From JAOADN01 sp049323795 (lineage in GTDB: Bacteria > Pseudomonadota > Alphaproteobacteria > Rhodobacterales > Rhodobacteraceae), in the NCBI GenBank assembly GCA_049323795.1, contig JBMOOH010000037.1, positions 34,387 through 98,386 on the forward strand: 64,000 nt of DNA, given 5' to 3'. The translations under genes were made by a program, and so were the position numbers. Position 1 is the stretch's first letter. Every line of letters begins with the position of its first letter. Under the pieces are notes generated by a model. That model had not been told where the DNA came from and did not search any database. It saw only the letters and a list, made by a program, of their open reading frames with translations. Shown here one piece after another: positions 34,272 through 42,263 of this stretch.

Positions 34272-34754
34272 TCATTCCCGCCCGGTCGAGCCGAAGCCGC
34301 CCGTTCCGCGCGCGGTTCCGGGCAGGTCGTCCACGGCCGCGAACCGCGCCTTCACCACGGGGGCGATGATCGCCTGCGCGATGCGGTCGCCATGGGCGAT
34401 GCGGAAGGGCTCCGATCCGAAGTTGACGAGGAGCACGCCGAGCGGCCCGCGATAGTCGCTGTCGATGGTGCCGGGGGTGTTGGGCAGGCTGATGCCGTGG
34501 TTGAGGGCAAGGCCCGAGCGCGGGCGCATCTGGATCTCGTAGCCCTCGGGGACCGCGACGCGGAGGCCCGTGGGGATCACCCGGCGTTCCATCGGCTGGA
34601 GGATCACCCCGAGGTCGCGCTCCGGCTCGGGGAAGTTCGCGCGGATGTCGGCCCCGGCCGCACCCGCCGTGGCATAGGCGGGAAGCGGCACCGCGGGGTC
34701 GGCCCACACCTCGCGCAGAACGGAAACGACGGGATGCATCCCCAGCCCCTTCAT
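34272..34754 (-). CDS. dut: dUTP diphosphatase
   Basis: This 160-residue trimeric dUTPase hydrolyses dUTP to dUMP, keeping uracil out of DNA. All five motifs are visible: AGADIRANF near residue 31, PRSGLALNHGI near 80, NTPGTIDSDYRG near 94, RIAHGDRIAQAIIAP near 116, and the C-terminal GGFGSTGRE flap. The ATG at 34754 is used; a second in-frame ATG (MHPVV) five codons later is also possible. It lies between coaBC and the moeB-like gene in one minus-strand group. Confidence 0.95.
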   Translation of the reverse strand: MKGLGMHPVVSVLREVWADPAVPLPAYATAGAAGADIRANFPEPERDLGVILQPMERRVIPTGLRVAVPEGYEIQMRPRSGLALNHGISLPNTPGTIDSDYRGPLGVLLVNFGSEPFRIAHGDRIAQAIIAPVVKARFAAVDDLPGTARGTGGFGSTGRE

Positions 34755-34791
34755 CTTGGCTCAAATATCCCCGCCGGAGGCTTCCGGAGGG

Positions 34792-35994
34792 TCAGCCCGC
34801 GCCGAGGGCTTCGGCGATGCGCACGGCGAGCCGCCGCGCCACCTCGTCCTTGGCCATGCGCGGCCAGTCCTCGGCCCCGTCGCGGCTGATCAGCGTCACC
34901 TTGTTTTCGGGCCCGCCCATGATGCCGGTGGCGGGCGAGACGTCGTTCGCGACGATCCAGTCGCAGCCCTTCCGGGCGAGCTTTGCCTTTGCCTGCGCCA
35001 CGACGTCGTCGGTCTCGGCGGCGAAGCCGACGACGAGGCGCGGACGGCCCGTCGGCAGGTGCGCCACCGTGGCGAGGATGTCGGGGTTTTCCTCGAAGCT
35101 GAGAGCCGGCGGCTGGCGGGTGGCATCCTTCTTCATCTTCGATGCGGCTTCGTTCGCCACCCGCCAGTCCGCGACCGCCGCCGCGAAGACGGCCGCGTCG
35201 GCGGGCAGCGCGGCCAGGACCGCATCCAGCATCTGGCGCGCGGTGTCCACCTTCACCACCTGCACGCCTGCCGGCGGCGGAACCGGGGCGGGGCCGGTCA
35301 CGAAGGTGACTTGCGCGCCGAGATCGCGGAGGGCGGCGGCAAGGGCGGTGCCTTGCGCGCCCGACGAGCGGTTGGCGATGTAGCGGACGGGGTCGATCGG
35401 TTCGTGGGTGGGGCCGGAGGTGACGAGGACGTGCCGGCCCTTCAGCGCGCCCCCGCCCAGCGCGGCCCCGATGGCGGCGACGATCTCCGGCGGCTCGGCC
35501 ATGCGGCCGGGGCCGTATTCCCCGCAGGCCATGTCGCCGTCGTCGGGGCCGACGACAAGGACGCCGTCCGACCGAAGGGTGGCGAGGTTCCGCCGGGTGG
35601 CCGGGTGGGTCCACATGCGGACGTTCATCGCGGGCGCGATCAGGACGCGCTTGTCGGTCGCCAGCAGCAGGGTCGAGGCAAGGTCGTCCGCGTGCCCTCC
35701 CGCCATCTTCGCCATCAGATCGGCGGTCGCGGGCGCAACCACGATCAGGTCGGCCGAACGCGAGAGCTCGATATGCCCCATCTGGGCTTCCCCGGTCAGG
35801 TCGAAGAGATGCCGGTAGACCTTTTCCCCGGCGAGGGCCGAGGCGGAAAGAGGGGTCACGAACTCCTCGGCGGCACGGGTCAGGACGGGCGTGACCGAGG
35901 CCCCGCGTTCCTTCAGCCGCCGAATCAGGTCCAGCGCCTTGTAGGCCGCGATGCCGCCGCCGATGACGAGGAGGATACGCCGGGACGCGAGCAT
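34792..35994 (-). CDS. coaBC: Bifunctional phosphopantothenoylcysteine synthetase/decarboxylase
   Basis: This 400-residue enzyme ligates cysteine to 4-phosphopantothenate and decarboxylates the product for coenzyme A synthesis. The N-terminal flavin decarboxylase domain has ILLVIGGGIAAYKALDLIR, HIELSRSADLIVVAPATAD near residue 74, and PAMNVRMW. The catalytic cysteine lies in GDMACGEYGPGRM near 155. The CTP-dependent synthetase domain begins near 185 (VLVTSGPTHEPIDPVRYIAN) and includes FAAAVADWRVAN near 275 and KGCDWIVANDV near 340. The ATG at 35994 gives the family start. The gene is 37 bases upstream of dut. Confidence 0.96.
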   Translation of the reverse strand: MLASRRILLVIGGGIAAYKALDLIRRLKERGASVTPVLTRAAEEFVTPLSASALAGEKVYRHLFDLTGEAQMGHIELSRSADLIVVAPATADLMAKMAGGHADDLASTLLLATDKRVLIAPAMNVRMWTHPATRRNLATLRSDGVLVVGPDDGDMACGEYGPGRMAEPPEIVAAIGAALGGGALKGRHVLVTSGPTHEPIDPVRYIANRSSGAQGTALAAALRDLGAQVTFVTGPAPVPPPAGVQVVKVDTARQMLDAVLAALPADAAVFAAAVADWRVANEAASKMKKDATRQPPALSFEENPDILATVAHLPTGRPRLVVGFAAETDDVVAQAKAKLARKGCDWIVANDVSPATGIMGGPENKVTLISRDGAEDWPRMAKDEVARRLAVRIAEALGAG

Positions 35995-36001
35995 TCTGAC
36001 T

Positions 36002-36057
36002 CCGGTCCGGGCGGCCGCACCGCCGGACCGGGCCAGCAAAACGCTTCGACGCGTTTT
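36002..36057 (-). terminator. Hairpins between rpoH and coaBC
   Basis: Two stems lie in tandem. CCGGTCCGGGCGG pairs with CCGCCGGACCGG at about 36002-36031 with one bulge. AAAACGC pairs with GCGTTTT at 36038-36057 and ends in a T-run, so it looks like an intrinsic terminator for rpoH on the minus strand. Confidence 0.55.
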
Positions 36058-36104
36058 CCGCAAGACGCTTCGAGACCTCCTGTCCGCGGCCGATCCCGCC
36101 CGCT

Positions 36105-36983
36105 TCACCCGAGCAAGTGCATCACCTCGCGCGATTGCATCTCGAGACTGCGGCGCATCTTTGCGAAGGCGGCCGCCTCGAGCTGTCGGACGCGCTCCTT
36201 CGACAGGCCGAGCTCCTCACCGAGGCTTTCGAGCGTTCGCGGCTCGTCCCGCAGCTTGCGTTCCACGACGATGTAGCGTTCCCGCTGCGACAGGCCGGCC
36301 AGCGCCACGCCCAGCCACTCGCGCAGCCGGGCTGCATCATGCGCCGCGGCCACGGTTTCCTCGGCCTGGGCGCTCGCATCCTCCAGGGCCTCGATCCACT
36401 CGCGGTCGTCCTCGTCGGCGGCCTGCGTCGCGTTGAGCGAAAAGTCCGAACCCGAAAGACGGCCCTCCATCATCTCGACATCGGCGAGCGGAACCCCGAC
36501 CTCGTGCGCGATGCGCTCGCGCAGCTGGTGGGAGTCGAGCGTCTCGCCCCGCGCCTCGGCCTCGCGCTCGAGCCGGGCCTGGACCCGGCGCAGGTTGAAG
36601 AAGAGCGACTTCTGGCTGGAGGTCGAACCGGTGCGGACCATCGACCAGTTGCGCATCACGTAGTCCTGGACCGACGCCCTGATCCACCAGACGGCGTAGG
36701 TCGAGAAGCGGACCCCCCGGTCGGGGTCGAACTTGTCGGCAGCCTTCATCAGACCGAGGCCCGCCTCCTGGATCAGGTCGTTCATCGGTGCGCCGTAGCG
36801 GCGGAACCTGGCGGCCATCGAGATGGCGAGGCGCATGTAGGCGGTCACCAGACGGTGCAGTGCCTGTTCATCGCGCCGGTCGCGCCACGCATAGGCCAGC
36901 GAAAGCTCGGTCTCGGCATCGAGAAGCTCGGCCCGCATCGCCTGGCGCGACACCCTGTGCTCGCTACGTTCGTCCAAGGCCAT
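36105..36983 (-). CDS. rpoH: RNA polymerase sigma-32 factor, RpoH type II
   Basis: A 292-residue sigma-70-family factor. Region 2 includes RLAISMAARFRRYGAPMNDL and IQEAGLGLMKAADKFDPDRG, with RFSTYAVWWIRASVQDYVMR near residue 94 for the -10 element. The RpoH-like stretch SSQKSLFFNLRRVQARLERE is near 121. Region 4 ends with TLESLGEELGLSKERVRQLE, the -35 helix-turn-helix. Many Rhodobacterales have two RpoH paralogues; I infer the second type, tied to oxidative or singlet-oxygen stress, from the divergent N-terminus, but this is not certain. The ATG at 36983 gives MALDERSEHRVS. Confidence 0.92.
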   Translation of the reverse strand: MALDERSEHRVSRQAMRAELLDAETELSLAYAWRDRRDEQALHRLVTAYMRLAISMAARFRRYGAPMNDLIQEAGLGLMKAADKFDPDRGVRFSTYAVWWIRASVQDYVMRNWSMVRTGSTSSQKSLFFNLRRVQARLEREAEARGETLDSHQLRERIAHEVGVPLADVEMMEGRLSGSDFSLNATQAADEDDREWIEALEDASAQAEETVAAAHDAARLREWLGVALAGLSQRERYIVVERKLRDEPRTLESLGEELGLSKERVRQLEAAAFAKMRRSLEMQSREVMHLLG

Positions 36984-37079
36984 GGCGATCCCCTGTCTGA
37001 ATCCGGCTGCGACGTCTTTTCCTTTTCTTTGCCTCTGAAACGCGCGACACGCGCGTTCGGATCAGCGGACGTAACCAAA

Positions 37080-37625
37080 ATGTTGACGAAAGCGAAGAAT
37101 GGCCTAGGGCCCCTCACCCTGGTGCTCGGCGGAGCCCGCTCGGGCAAGTCGCGCCTCGCGCAGGCGCTGGTGCTCCGGAGCGGCCTCCGGCCGGTCCTGA
37201 TCGCCACTGCCGAGGCGCTGGACGACGAGATGTCGGCGCGGATCGCGGCACACCGGGCCGAGCGGGGCGGTCTGGGCTGGCGTGTCGTCGAGGCCCCGCG
37301 GGACGTTGCCCCGGCGCTGCGCAGCGCGGTGCGCGACGAGGCGGTGCTGCTCGACTGCGCGACCCTCTGGCTGTCGAACGCGCTGGTCGCCGGGGCCGAT
37401 CTCGCGGCCGAGGAGGCGGCGCTGATGGCGGGGCTCTCCGCCTGTCCGGCGCCGGTTGTCGCCGTCTCGAACGAAGTGGGCCTCGGCATCGTGCCCGACA
37501 CCGCGCTCGGACGGGCGTTCCGGGATGCACAGGGTCGGCTGAACCAGCGGCTGGCTTCGCAAGCGGGATGCGTCCTGCTGGTGGCGGCCGGCCTGCCGCT
37601 CGTGCTGAAGGGCCGACTGCCGTGA
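37080..37625 (+). CDS. cobU: Adenosylcobinamide kinase/guanylyltransferase
   Basis: This 181-residue bifunctional enzyme phosphorylates adenosylcobinamide and adds GMP from GTP during cobalamin assembly. The P-loop GGARSGKSRLAQAL is at residues 17-30. The kinase histidine lies in ARIAAHRAERGGLGWRVVEA near 56. LLDCATLWLSNAL is near 94, SNEVGLGIVP near 127, and GRLNQRLASQAG near 147. The ATG at 37080 fits family length, but no ribosome site is seen (GTAACCAAA precedes it), so the leader may be very short. No other cobalamin gene or B12 riboswitch is visible nearby. Confidence 0.92.
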   Translation: MLTKAKNGLGPLTLVLGGARSGKSRLAQALVLRSGLRPVLIATAEALDDEMSARIAAHRAERGGLGWRVVEAPRDVAPALRSAVRDEAVLLDCATLWLSNALVAGADLAAEEAALMAGLSACPAPVVAVSNEVGLGIVPDTALGRAFRDAQGRLNQRLASQAGCVLLVAAGLPLVLKGRLP

Positions 37626-37641
37626 GCCGCCGTCGCGCCCC

Positions 37642-37665
37642 GGCGGCCCGCCGGGCCCCCGGCGG
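37642..37665 (+). terminator. Strong GC hairpin after cobU
   Basis: GCCCGCCGG and CCGGCGGGC form a perfect nine-base stem with a four-base loop about 17 bases downstream of the cobU stop. It lacks a T-tract but is a plausible transcript end. Confidence 0.5.
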
Positions 37666-37791
37666 GCCCCCCCGGCGGGGCCGGTGTCCGCATCCATCAG
37701 CATCCGTGATGACCGACCCCACGAAGCAGCGCTTGTCCGGCCGCAGCGGCGGCCGTAGCAGAGTGGCGGCAGCCCGCGGAGCCTGACGCAC

Positions 37792-38670
37792 ATGACCGGA
37801 CCCTACAGCCTTGCCATCGGAGACAGGACCTATTCGAGTTGGTCGCTGCGCGGCTGGCTTCTGTTCGAGAAGTTCGGCATTCCGGTCACGGTCGAGACCG
37901 GCATCCTCTACAGCGACGACATCCGGCGCCTGCTCGACCGTTTCCGGCCGGCGCGACTGGTCCCGGCGATCCGCACGCCCGAGGGCGAGGTCGTGGGCGA
38001 GACCATCGCCATCGCCGAGACCCTGGCCGAGCGCCACCCCGGGGCGGGGCACTGGCCGGAGGATCCGGCCGCGCGGGCCATGGCGCGCTACATGGTGGCC
38101 GAGATGCACGCGGGCTTCCGCGACCTGCGGAACGACTGTCCGATGAACCTGTCCAAGAGCTATGCCGACAGTTCCCCTTCGCCGGCGGTGCTGGCGGACC
38201 TTGCGCGTCTCGATCGGATCTGGGAGATCGCCCGGACCCGCTTCGGCGCAGGGGGCCCCTGGCTCTTCGGGGGCTACAGCGCGGCCGATGCGTTCTTCGC
38301 GCCGGTCGCGACGCGGGTCGCGACCTACAACCTGTCGATGTCGGCCGGGGCGATGGCCTATGTCGCCGCCCATATGGCCGACCCGGCCTTCCGCCGCTGG
38401 CGGGCAATGGGGCTGGCGAAGGACGCCGAGCAGCCGAGCTACCGGATGCCCCATGCCGAGCGCCCCTGGCCCTATCCCCCGCCGCGCCGGGGCGAGGTGG
38501 CCGAGGGGCCGGGACGGAACGACGCCTGCCCCTATTCGGGCAGGCCCGTGACCCGCTTACTGCGGCTCGACGGCCAGGTCTGGGGCTTCTGCAACGCCTT
38601 CTGCCGGGACAAGACGATGCTCGACCCCGACGCCTGGCCGGCCTTCCGGGCGATCGAGGCTGCGGTCTGA
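37792..38670 (+). CDS. Glutathione S-transferase with C-terminal TRASH-like domain
   Basis: A 292-residue protein. The N-terminal thioredoxin-like GST domain reads YSLAIGDRTYSSWSLRGWLL, where SSWSLRG is the likely glutathione-activating site, then ARLVPAIRTPEGEV and ETIAIAETLAE near residue 70. The helical domain runs to about 225. After a proline-rich linker, CPYSGRPV lies near 244 and FCNAFCRDK near 264. The spacing C-x20-C-x3-C matches the TRASH metal-binding motif (C-x19-22-C-x3-C). This combination suggests a link between glutathione chemistry and a metal or metal-modified substrate. The ATG at 37792 is the natural start. No operon partner is evident. Confidence 0.88.
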   Translation: MTGPYSLAIGDRTYSSWSLRGWLLFEKFGIPVTVETGILYSDDIRRLLDRFRPARLVPAIRTPEGEVVGETIAIAETLAERHPGAGHWPEDPAARAMARYMVAEMHAGFRDLRNDCPMNLSKSYADSSPSPAVLADLARLDRIWEIARTRFGAGGPWLFGGYSAADAFFAPVATRVATYNLSMSAGAMAYVAAHMADPAFRRWRAMGLAKDAEQPSYRMPHAERPWPYPPPRRGEVAEGPGRNDACPYSGRPVTRLLRLDGQVWGFCNAFCRDKTMLDPDAWPAFRAIEAAV

Positions 38671-38737
38671 CCGCCGTTAACGGTTCCTAAAGCTCCGCCG
38701 CCGTAACGGTTAACCGGACCTTTCCGGAGAGCGGTCG

Positions 38738-40252
38738 ATGGTGGCGCGGGCCTTCACGGTGGCCTTCGAGGGGATCGAGGCGCGCCTCGTCGAGGTGCAG
38801 TGCGCCGTGACGACGGGCATGCCGGCCTTCACCGTGGTGGGCCTGCCCGACAAGGCCGTGTCGGAGGCCCGCGACCGGGTCCGCGCGGCGCTGACGGCGC
38901 TCTCGATCGCGCTGCCCTCCAAGCGGATCACCGTCAACCTCTCGCCGGCCGACCTGCCCAAGGAAGGCTCGCATTTCGACCTGCCGATCGCGCTCGCCCT
39001 GCTTGCCGCCATCGACATCCTCCCGCGCGAGGAGGTTGAGGCGACCGTGGCGCTTGGCGAGCTATCGCTCGACGGGCAGCTCGTGCCGGTCCTCGGCGCT
39101 CTGCCGGCCGCGATGACGGCCGCGACCGAGGACAAGACGCTGCTCTGCCCCCGCGCCTCGGGCCCGGAGGCGGCCTGGGTCGGCTCGACGGCGGTGATCG
39201 CGGCGGCGTCGCTGTCGGAGGTGCTGCGTCACTACACCGGGCAGGCGCCGCTCGTCCCGGCCCAGCCGGGCGAGGTGGTGCACGACGACGCGACACGGGA
39301 CCTGCGGGACGTGAAGGGCCAGGAACGGGCCAAGCGCGCGCTCGAGATCGCGGCGGCCGGGCGCCATCACCTCCTTTTCGTCGGCACGCCGGGATCGGGG
39401 AAGTCGATGCTGGCCGCGCGGATTCCCGGCATCCTGCCCCCCCTGTCGGCGGGCGAGGCGCTCGAAACCTCGATGATCCATTCGCTCGCCGGCCTCCTGA
39501 ACGAAGGCGGGATCAGTCGCACGCGCCCCTTCCGCGAACCGCACCACACCGCCAGCATGGCCGCGATCGTGGGCGGCGGTCGGGGGGCCAAGCCCGGCGA
39601 GATCAGCCTCGCCCATAACGGCGTCCTCTTCCTCGACGAGTTCCCCGAGTTTCCCCGCACGGTTCTCGAGACGCTCCGCCAGCCGATCGAGACCGGCGAG
39701 GTGGTCGTCGCCCGCGCCAATGCCCATGTGCGCTATCCCTGCCGCTTCCTGCTCGTCGCCGCGGCCAATCCCTGCAAGTGCGGCTTCCTGACCGATCCCG
39801 GGCGCGCCTGTTCCCGCGCGCCGATCTGCGGCGAGGACTACCTGGGGCGGATTTCAGGCCCGCTGATGGACCGGATCGACCTGCGCGTCGAAGTGCCGCC
39901 CGTCGCCTTCACCGATCTCGGCCTGCCCGAGACGGGCGACAGTTCAGCCACCGTCGCCGACCGCGTGGCGCGGGCCCGCGTCCGGCAGGAGCGGCGCTTC
40001 GCGAACGCGCCGGGCCTGCGGGTCAATGCCGATGCCGAGGGGCGGCTTCTGGACGAGATTGCGGCGCCCGACGCCGAAGGCCGTGAGCTTCTGACGCGGG
40101 TGGCCGAGCGCTTCGGCCTTTCGGCGCGCGGCTATCACCGGGTGCTCCGCGTCGCGCGGACCATCGCCGACCTGGACGGTTCGTCCGGGGTCCGCCGCCC
40201 GCATGTGGCCGAGGCGGTCAGCTATCGGCTGACGCTCCAGGCCGAGCGCTGA
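38738..40252 (+). CDS. yifB: YifB/ComM-family Mg-chelatase-like AAA+ ATPase
   Basis: A 504-residue ATPase. Residues 1-170 are the ChlI/Lon-like domain (VEVQCAVTTGMPAFTVVGLP, then PDKAVSEARDRVRAAL). The AAA+ module has Walker A GTPGSGKSM near residue 216, Walker B VLFLDEFPEF near 293 and an arginine-rich sensor region. The C-terminal Mg_chelatase_C region contains LSARGYHRVLRVARTIADL and RPHVAEAVSYR. ComM in Vibrio is a branch-migration helicase in natural transformation; other bacteria carry it without competence. It overlaps the convergent esterase gene by 31 bases. Confidence 0.93.
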   Translation: MVARAFTVAFEGIEARLVEVQCAVTTGMPAFTVVGLPDKAVSEARDRVRAALTALSIALPSKRITVNLSPADLPKEGSHFDLPIALALLAAIDILPREEVEATVALGELSLDGQLVPVLGALPAAMTAATEDKTLLCPRASGPEAAWVGSTAVIAAASLSEVLRHYTGQAPLVPAQPGEVVHDDATRDLRDVKGQERAKRALEIAAAGRHHLLFVGTPGSGKSMLAARIPGILPPLSAGEALETSMIHSLAGLLNEGGISRTRPFREPHHTASMAAIVGGGRGAKPGEISLAHNGVLFLDEFPEFPRTVLETLRQPIETGEVVVARANAHVRYPCRFLLVAAANPCKCGFLTDPGRACSRAPICGEDYLGRISGPLMDRIDLRVEVPPVAFTDLGLPETGDSSATVADRVARARVRQERRFANAPGLRVNADAEGRLLDEIAAPDAEGRELLTRVAERFGLSARGYHRVLRVARTIADLDGSSGVRRPHVAEAVSYRLTLQAER

Positions 40253-41157
40253 GGCGGAGCGCTGAGGCCGAGCGTCCGGCGTGCGAAGGCCGCCGCGTCC
40301 CGAATGGTGTCCATGGCCTCGGGAAGGAGGCCCGCGAAGGCCGGCCAGGCATGCGGCAGCCCGTCGCCGAGCGACAGGGTGACGGGCGCGCCCTCTGCCG
40401 CCAGCCGGGCAGCGAGGGCGCGGGAATCGTCGAGCAGGATCTCGGACCGCGAGGCGAAGAGGAGCAGGGGCGGGCACTGCGGATAGGCCGCGCAGACGGG
40501 CGAGGCGCGCGGGTCGTCGGCGGGGTGGCCCGCGAGGACAAAGCCTGTGAGGTCAGGGAGGCGCGCCGCCGGCAGGAAGGCGTCGCTGCCGGCGTTCGTC
40601 CGGATCGATGCGCCGCGACCGGCAAGGTCGGTCCAGGGCGAAAAGGCGAAGGCGCCCGCCGGGGGCGTGCCGGTTCCGCAGAGACGGGCAAGGAGCGACA
40701 GCGCGAGCCCGCCGCCCGCGCTGTCGCCGCCGAGAAGGAGACGGTCCGGCCGGAAGCCCTGGCCGAGGACCATCTCCCATGCGGCCTGCGCGTCATCCCA
40801 CGCGGCGGGAAAGGGATGCTCGGGCGCGAGGCGATAGTCGGGGGCGAAGACCGCAAGTCCGGAGATCCGGGCCAATGCGCCGATCAGGGCCCGGTGGGTC
40901 TCGGGCGAGCCGGCGATGTATCCCCCGCCGTGGAAATAGAGGATGGCCGCATCCGTCCGGGCGTCCGGCGGCACGACCCGCACGATCCGGGGCGAAGTGT
41001 TGGTCATGGAAACGGCAACGCCTCGGGGCGCCGGGACGAGGAGTCGCGCGGCCACCGAAAGTTCCCGGCGGCCCCGGACGGGATCGTACAGCCGGGCGAG
41101 CCGCGGCTTCACCAGATGTCGGAGCGTGGCGGACAGAAGCCGGAGCCTGAGGCTCAT
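40222..41157 (-). CDS. Alpha/beta hydrolase, hormone-sensitive-lipase-like esterase
   Basis: A 311-residue esterase of the HSL (family IV) group. The oxyanion motif is YFHGGGYIAGSPETHRALIG near residue 73. The nucleophile elbow LLLGGDSAGGGLALSLLARL lies near 142, with the serine near 147. The catalytic aspartate and histidine follow in the C-terminal region (LLFASRSEILLDDSRALA, then GLPHAWPAF). No signal peptide is seen, so it is probably cytosolic. Substrate unknown. The 3' end overlaps yifB by 31 bases in convergent orientation. Confidence 0.9.
   Translation of the reverse strand: MSLRLRLLSATLRHLVKPRLARLYDPVRGRRELSVAARLLVPAPRGVAVSMTNTSPRIVRVVPPDARTDAAILYFHGGGYIAGSPETHRALIGALARISGLAVFAPDYRLAPEHPFPAAWDDAQAAWEMVLGQGFRPDRLLLGGDSAGGGLALSLLARLCGTGTPPAGAFAFSPWTDLAGRGASIRTNAGSDAFLPAARLPDLTGFVLAGHPADDPRASPVCAAYPQCPPLLLFASRSEILLDDSRALAARLAAEGAPVTLSLGDGLPHAWPAFAGLLPEAMDTIRDAAAFARRTLGLSAPPQRSAWSVSR
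40244..40268. repeat. 13-base direct duplication at the yifB/esterase junction
   Basis: GAGCGCTGAGGC is present twice with a 13-base period at 40244 and 40257. The first copy includes the yifB stop codon. The duplication may have created or lengthened the convergent overlap. Confidence 0.65.
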
Positions 41158-41206
41158 GGCCCGGCAGGCCGTGGCGCGCGCGCGGCCTGGTTTGTCGGCG
41201 GGCGTG

Positions 41207-42166
41207 TCACCGGGCGTGTCGCCGGGCTGACCGCTTGCCCTCGATCACCTGCCAGATGCGTTGGGCGGCATTGGTGCCGTCGAAGCGCTCGAGTTCCTGT
41301 ATCCCGGTGGGCGAAGTCACGTTGATCTCGGTCAGCCAGTCGCCGATGACGTCGATGCCCACGAAGATCTGGCCCTTCTCGCGCAGCGAAGGACCGATCG
41401 CGGCGCAGATCTCGCGGTCGCGGTCCGTCAGGCCGGCGGGTTCGGGCCGCCCGCCGACATGCAGGTTCGACCGGGTCTCGCCTTCGGCCGGGACGCGGTT
41501 GATCGCTCCCACCGGCTCGCCGTCGACGAGGATGATCCGCTTGTCGCCCTTGACCACGGCGGGGACATACTTCTGCACGATCAGGGGCTCGCGGTTGATG
41601 CCGGTGAACAGCTCGTGCAGCGAGGCGAGGTTCCGGTCGTTCGGGTCGAGCCGGAAGACGCCGGCACCGCCGTTGCCGTAGAGGGGTTTCAGGATCACGT
41701 CGCCCTGGGCGTGCTTGAAGTCGCGGATGGTGGCGAGGCTCCGCGCGATGAGCGTCGGCGGCGTGAGGTGCGGAAAGTCGAGGACGAGGAGCTTCTCGGG
41801 CGAGTTCCGCACCCAGAAGGGGTCGTTGACCACGAGGGTCCGGGGGTGGATTCGTTCGAGAAGATGGGTGGTCGTGATGTAGCCCATGTCGAAGGGCGGA
41901 TCCTGGCGCAGCCAGACGACGTCCCGGTCGGCAAGGTCGATCTCGGTCTCGGGGCCGAGGGTGTAGTGGTTGCCCACCTCGCGCCGCAGCTCGAGCGGCC
42001 AGCCGCGGGCAAGGATGCGGCCGTCCCGGTAGGCCAGCCGGTCAGGCGTGTAGTAGAACAGGCCATGCCCGCGCGACTGCGCCTCGAGCGCGATGCGGAA
42101 CGTCGAATCGGCCGCGATGTTGATCGGGCCGATCGGGTCCATCTGGATGGCAACCTTGAGTGACAT
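41207..42166 (-). CDS. gshB: Glutathione synthase
   Basis: This 319-residue ATP-grasp enzyme joins gamma-glutamylcysteine and glycine. It begins MSLKVAIQMDPIGPINIAAD, the typical start. The N-terminal domain contains DVVWLRQDPPFDMGYITTTH near residue 85. ATP-grasp motifs are VILKPLYGNGGAGVFRLDP near 155, VQKYVPAVVKGDKRIILVDG near 199 and the metal/glycine site GIDVIGDWLTEINVTSPTGI near 276. The ATG at 42166 is well placed. It stands as a probable single gene on the minus strand. Confidence 0.95.
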   Translation of the reverse strand: MSLKVAIQMDPIGPINIAADSTFRIALEAQSRGHGLFYYTPDRLAYRDGRILARGWPLELRREVGNHYTLGPETEIDLADRDVVWLRQDPPFDMGYITTTHLLERIHPRTLVVNDPFWVRNSPEKLLVLDFPHLTPPTLIARSLATIRDFKHAQGDVILKPLYGNGGAGVFRLDPNDRNLASLHELFTGINREPLIVQKYVPAVVKGDKRIILVDGEPVGAINRVPAEGETRSNLHVGGRPEPAGLTDRDREICAAIGPSLREKGQIFVGIDVIGDWLTEINVTSPTGIQELERFDGTNAAQRIWQVIEGKRSARRHAR

Positions 42167-42263
42167 CGACCACCTCTCGCCTCGCGAGCCGATTGATGGC
42201 CGAGACCGAAGGGAGTTGCAATCCGCCCGCGCCCCGCCCGCGCGTGCCGCTCCGGCGCAGGGC

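Noticed and set aside
36984..37079. Cobalamin riboswitch upstream of cobU.
   Set aside because: The gap is short and lacks the conserved B12-box features I would expect.
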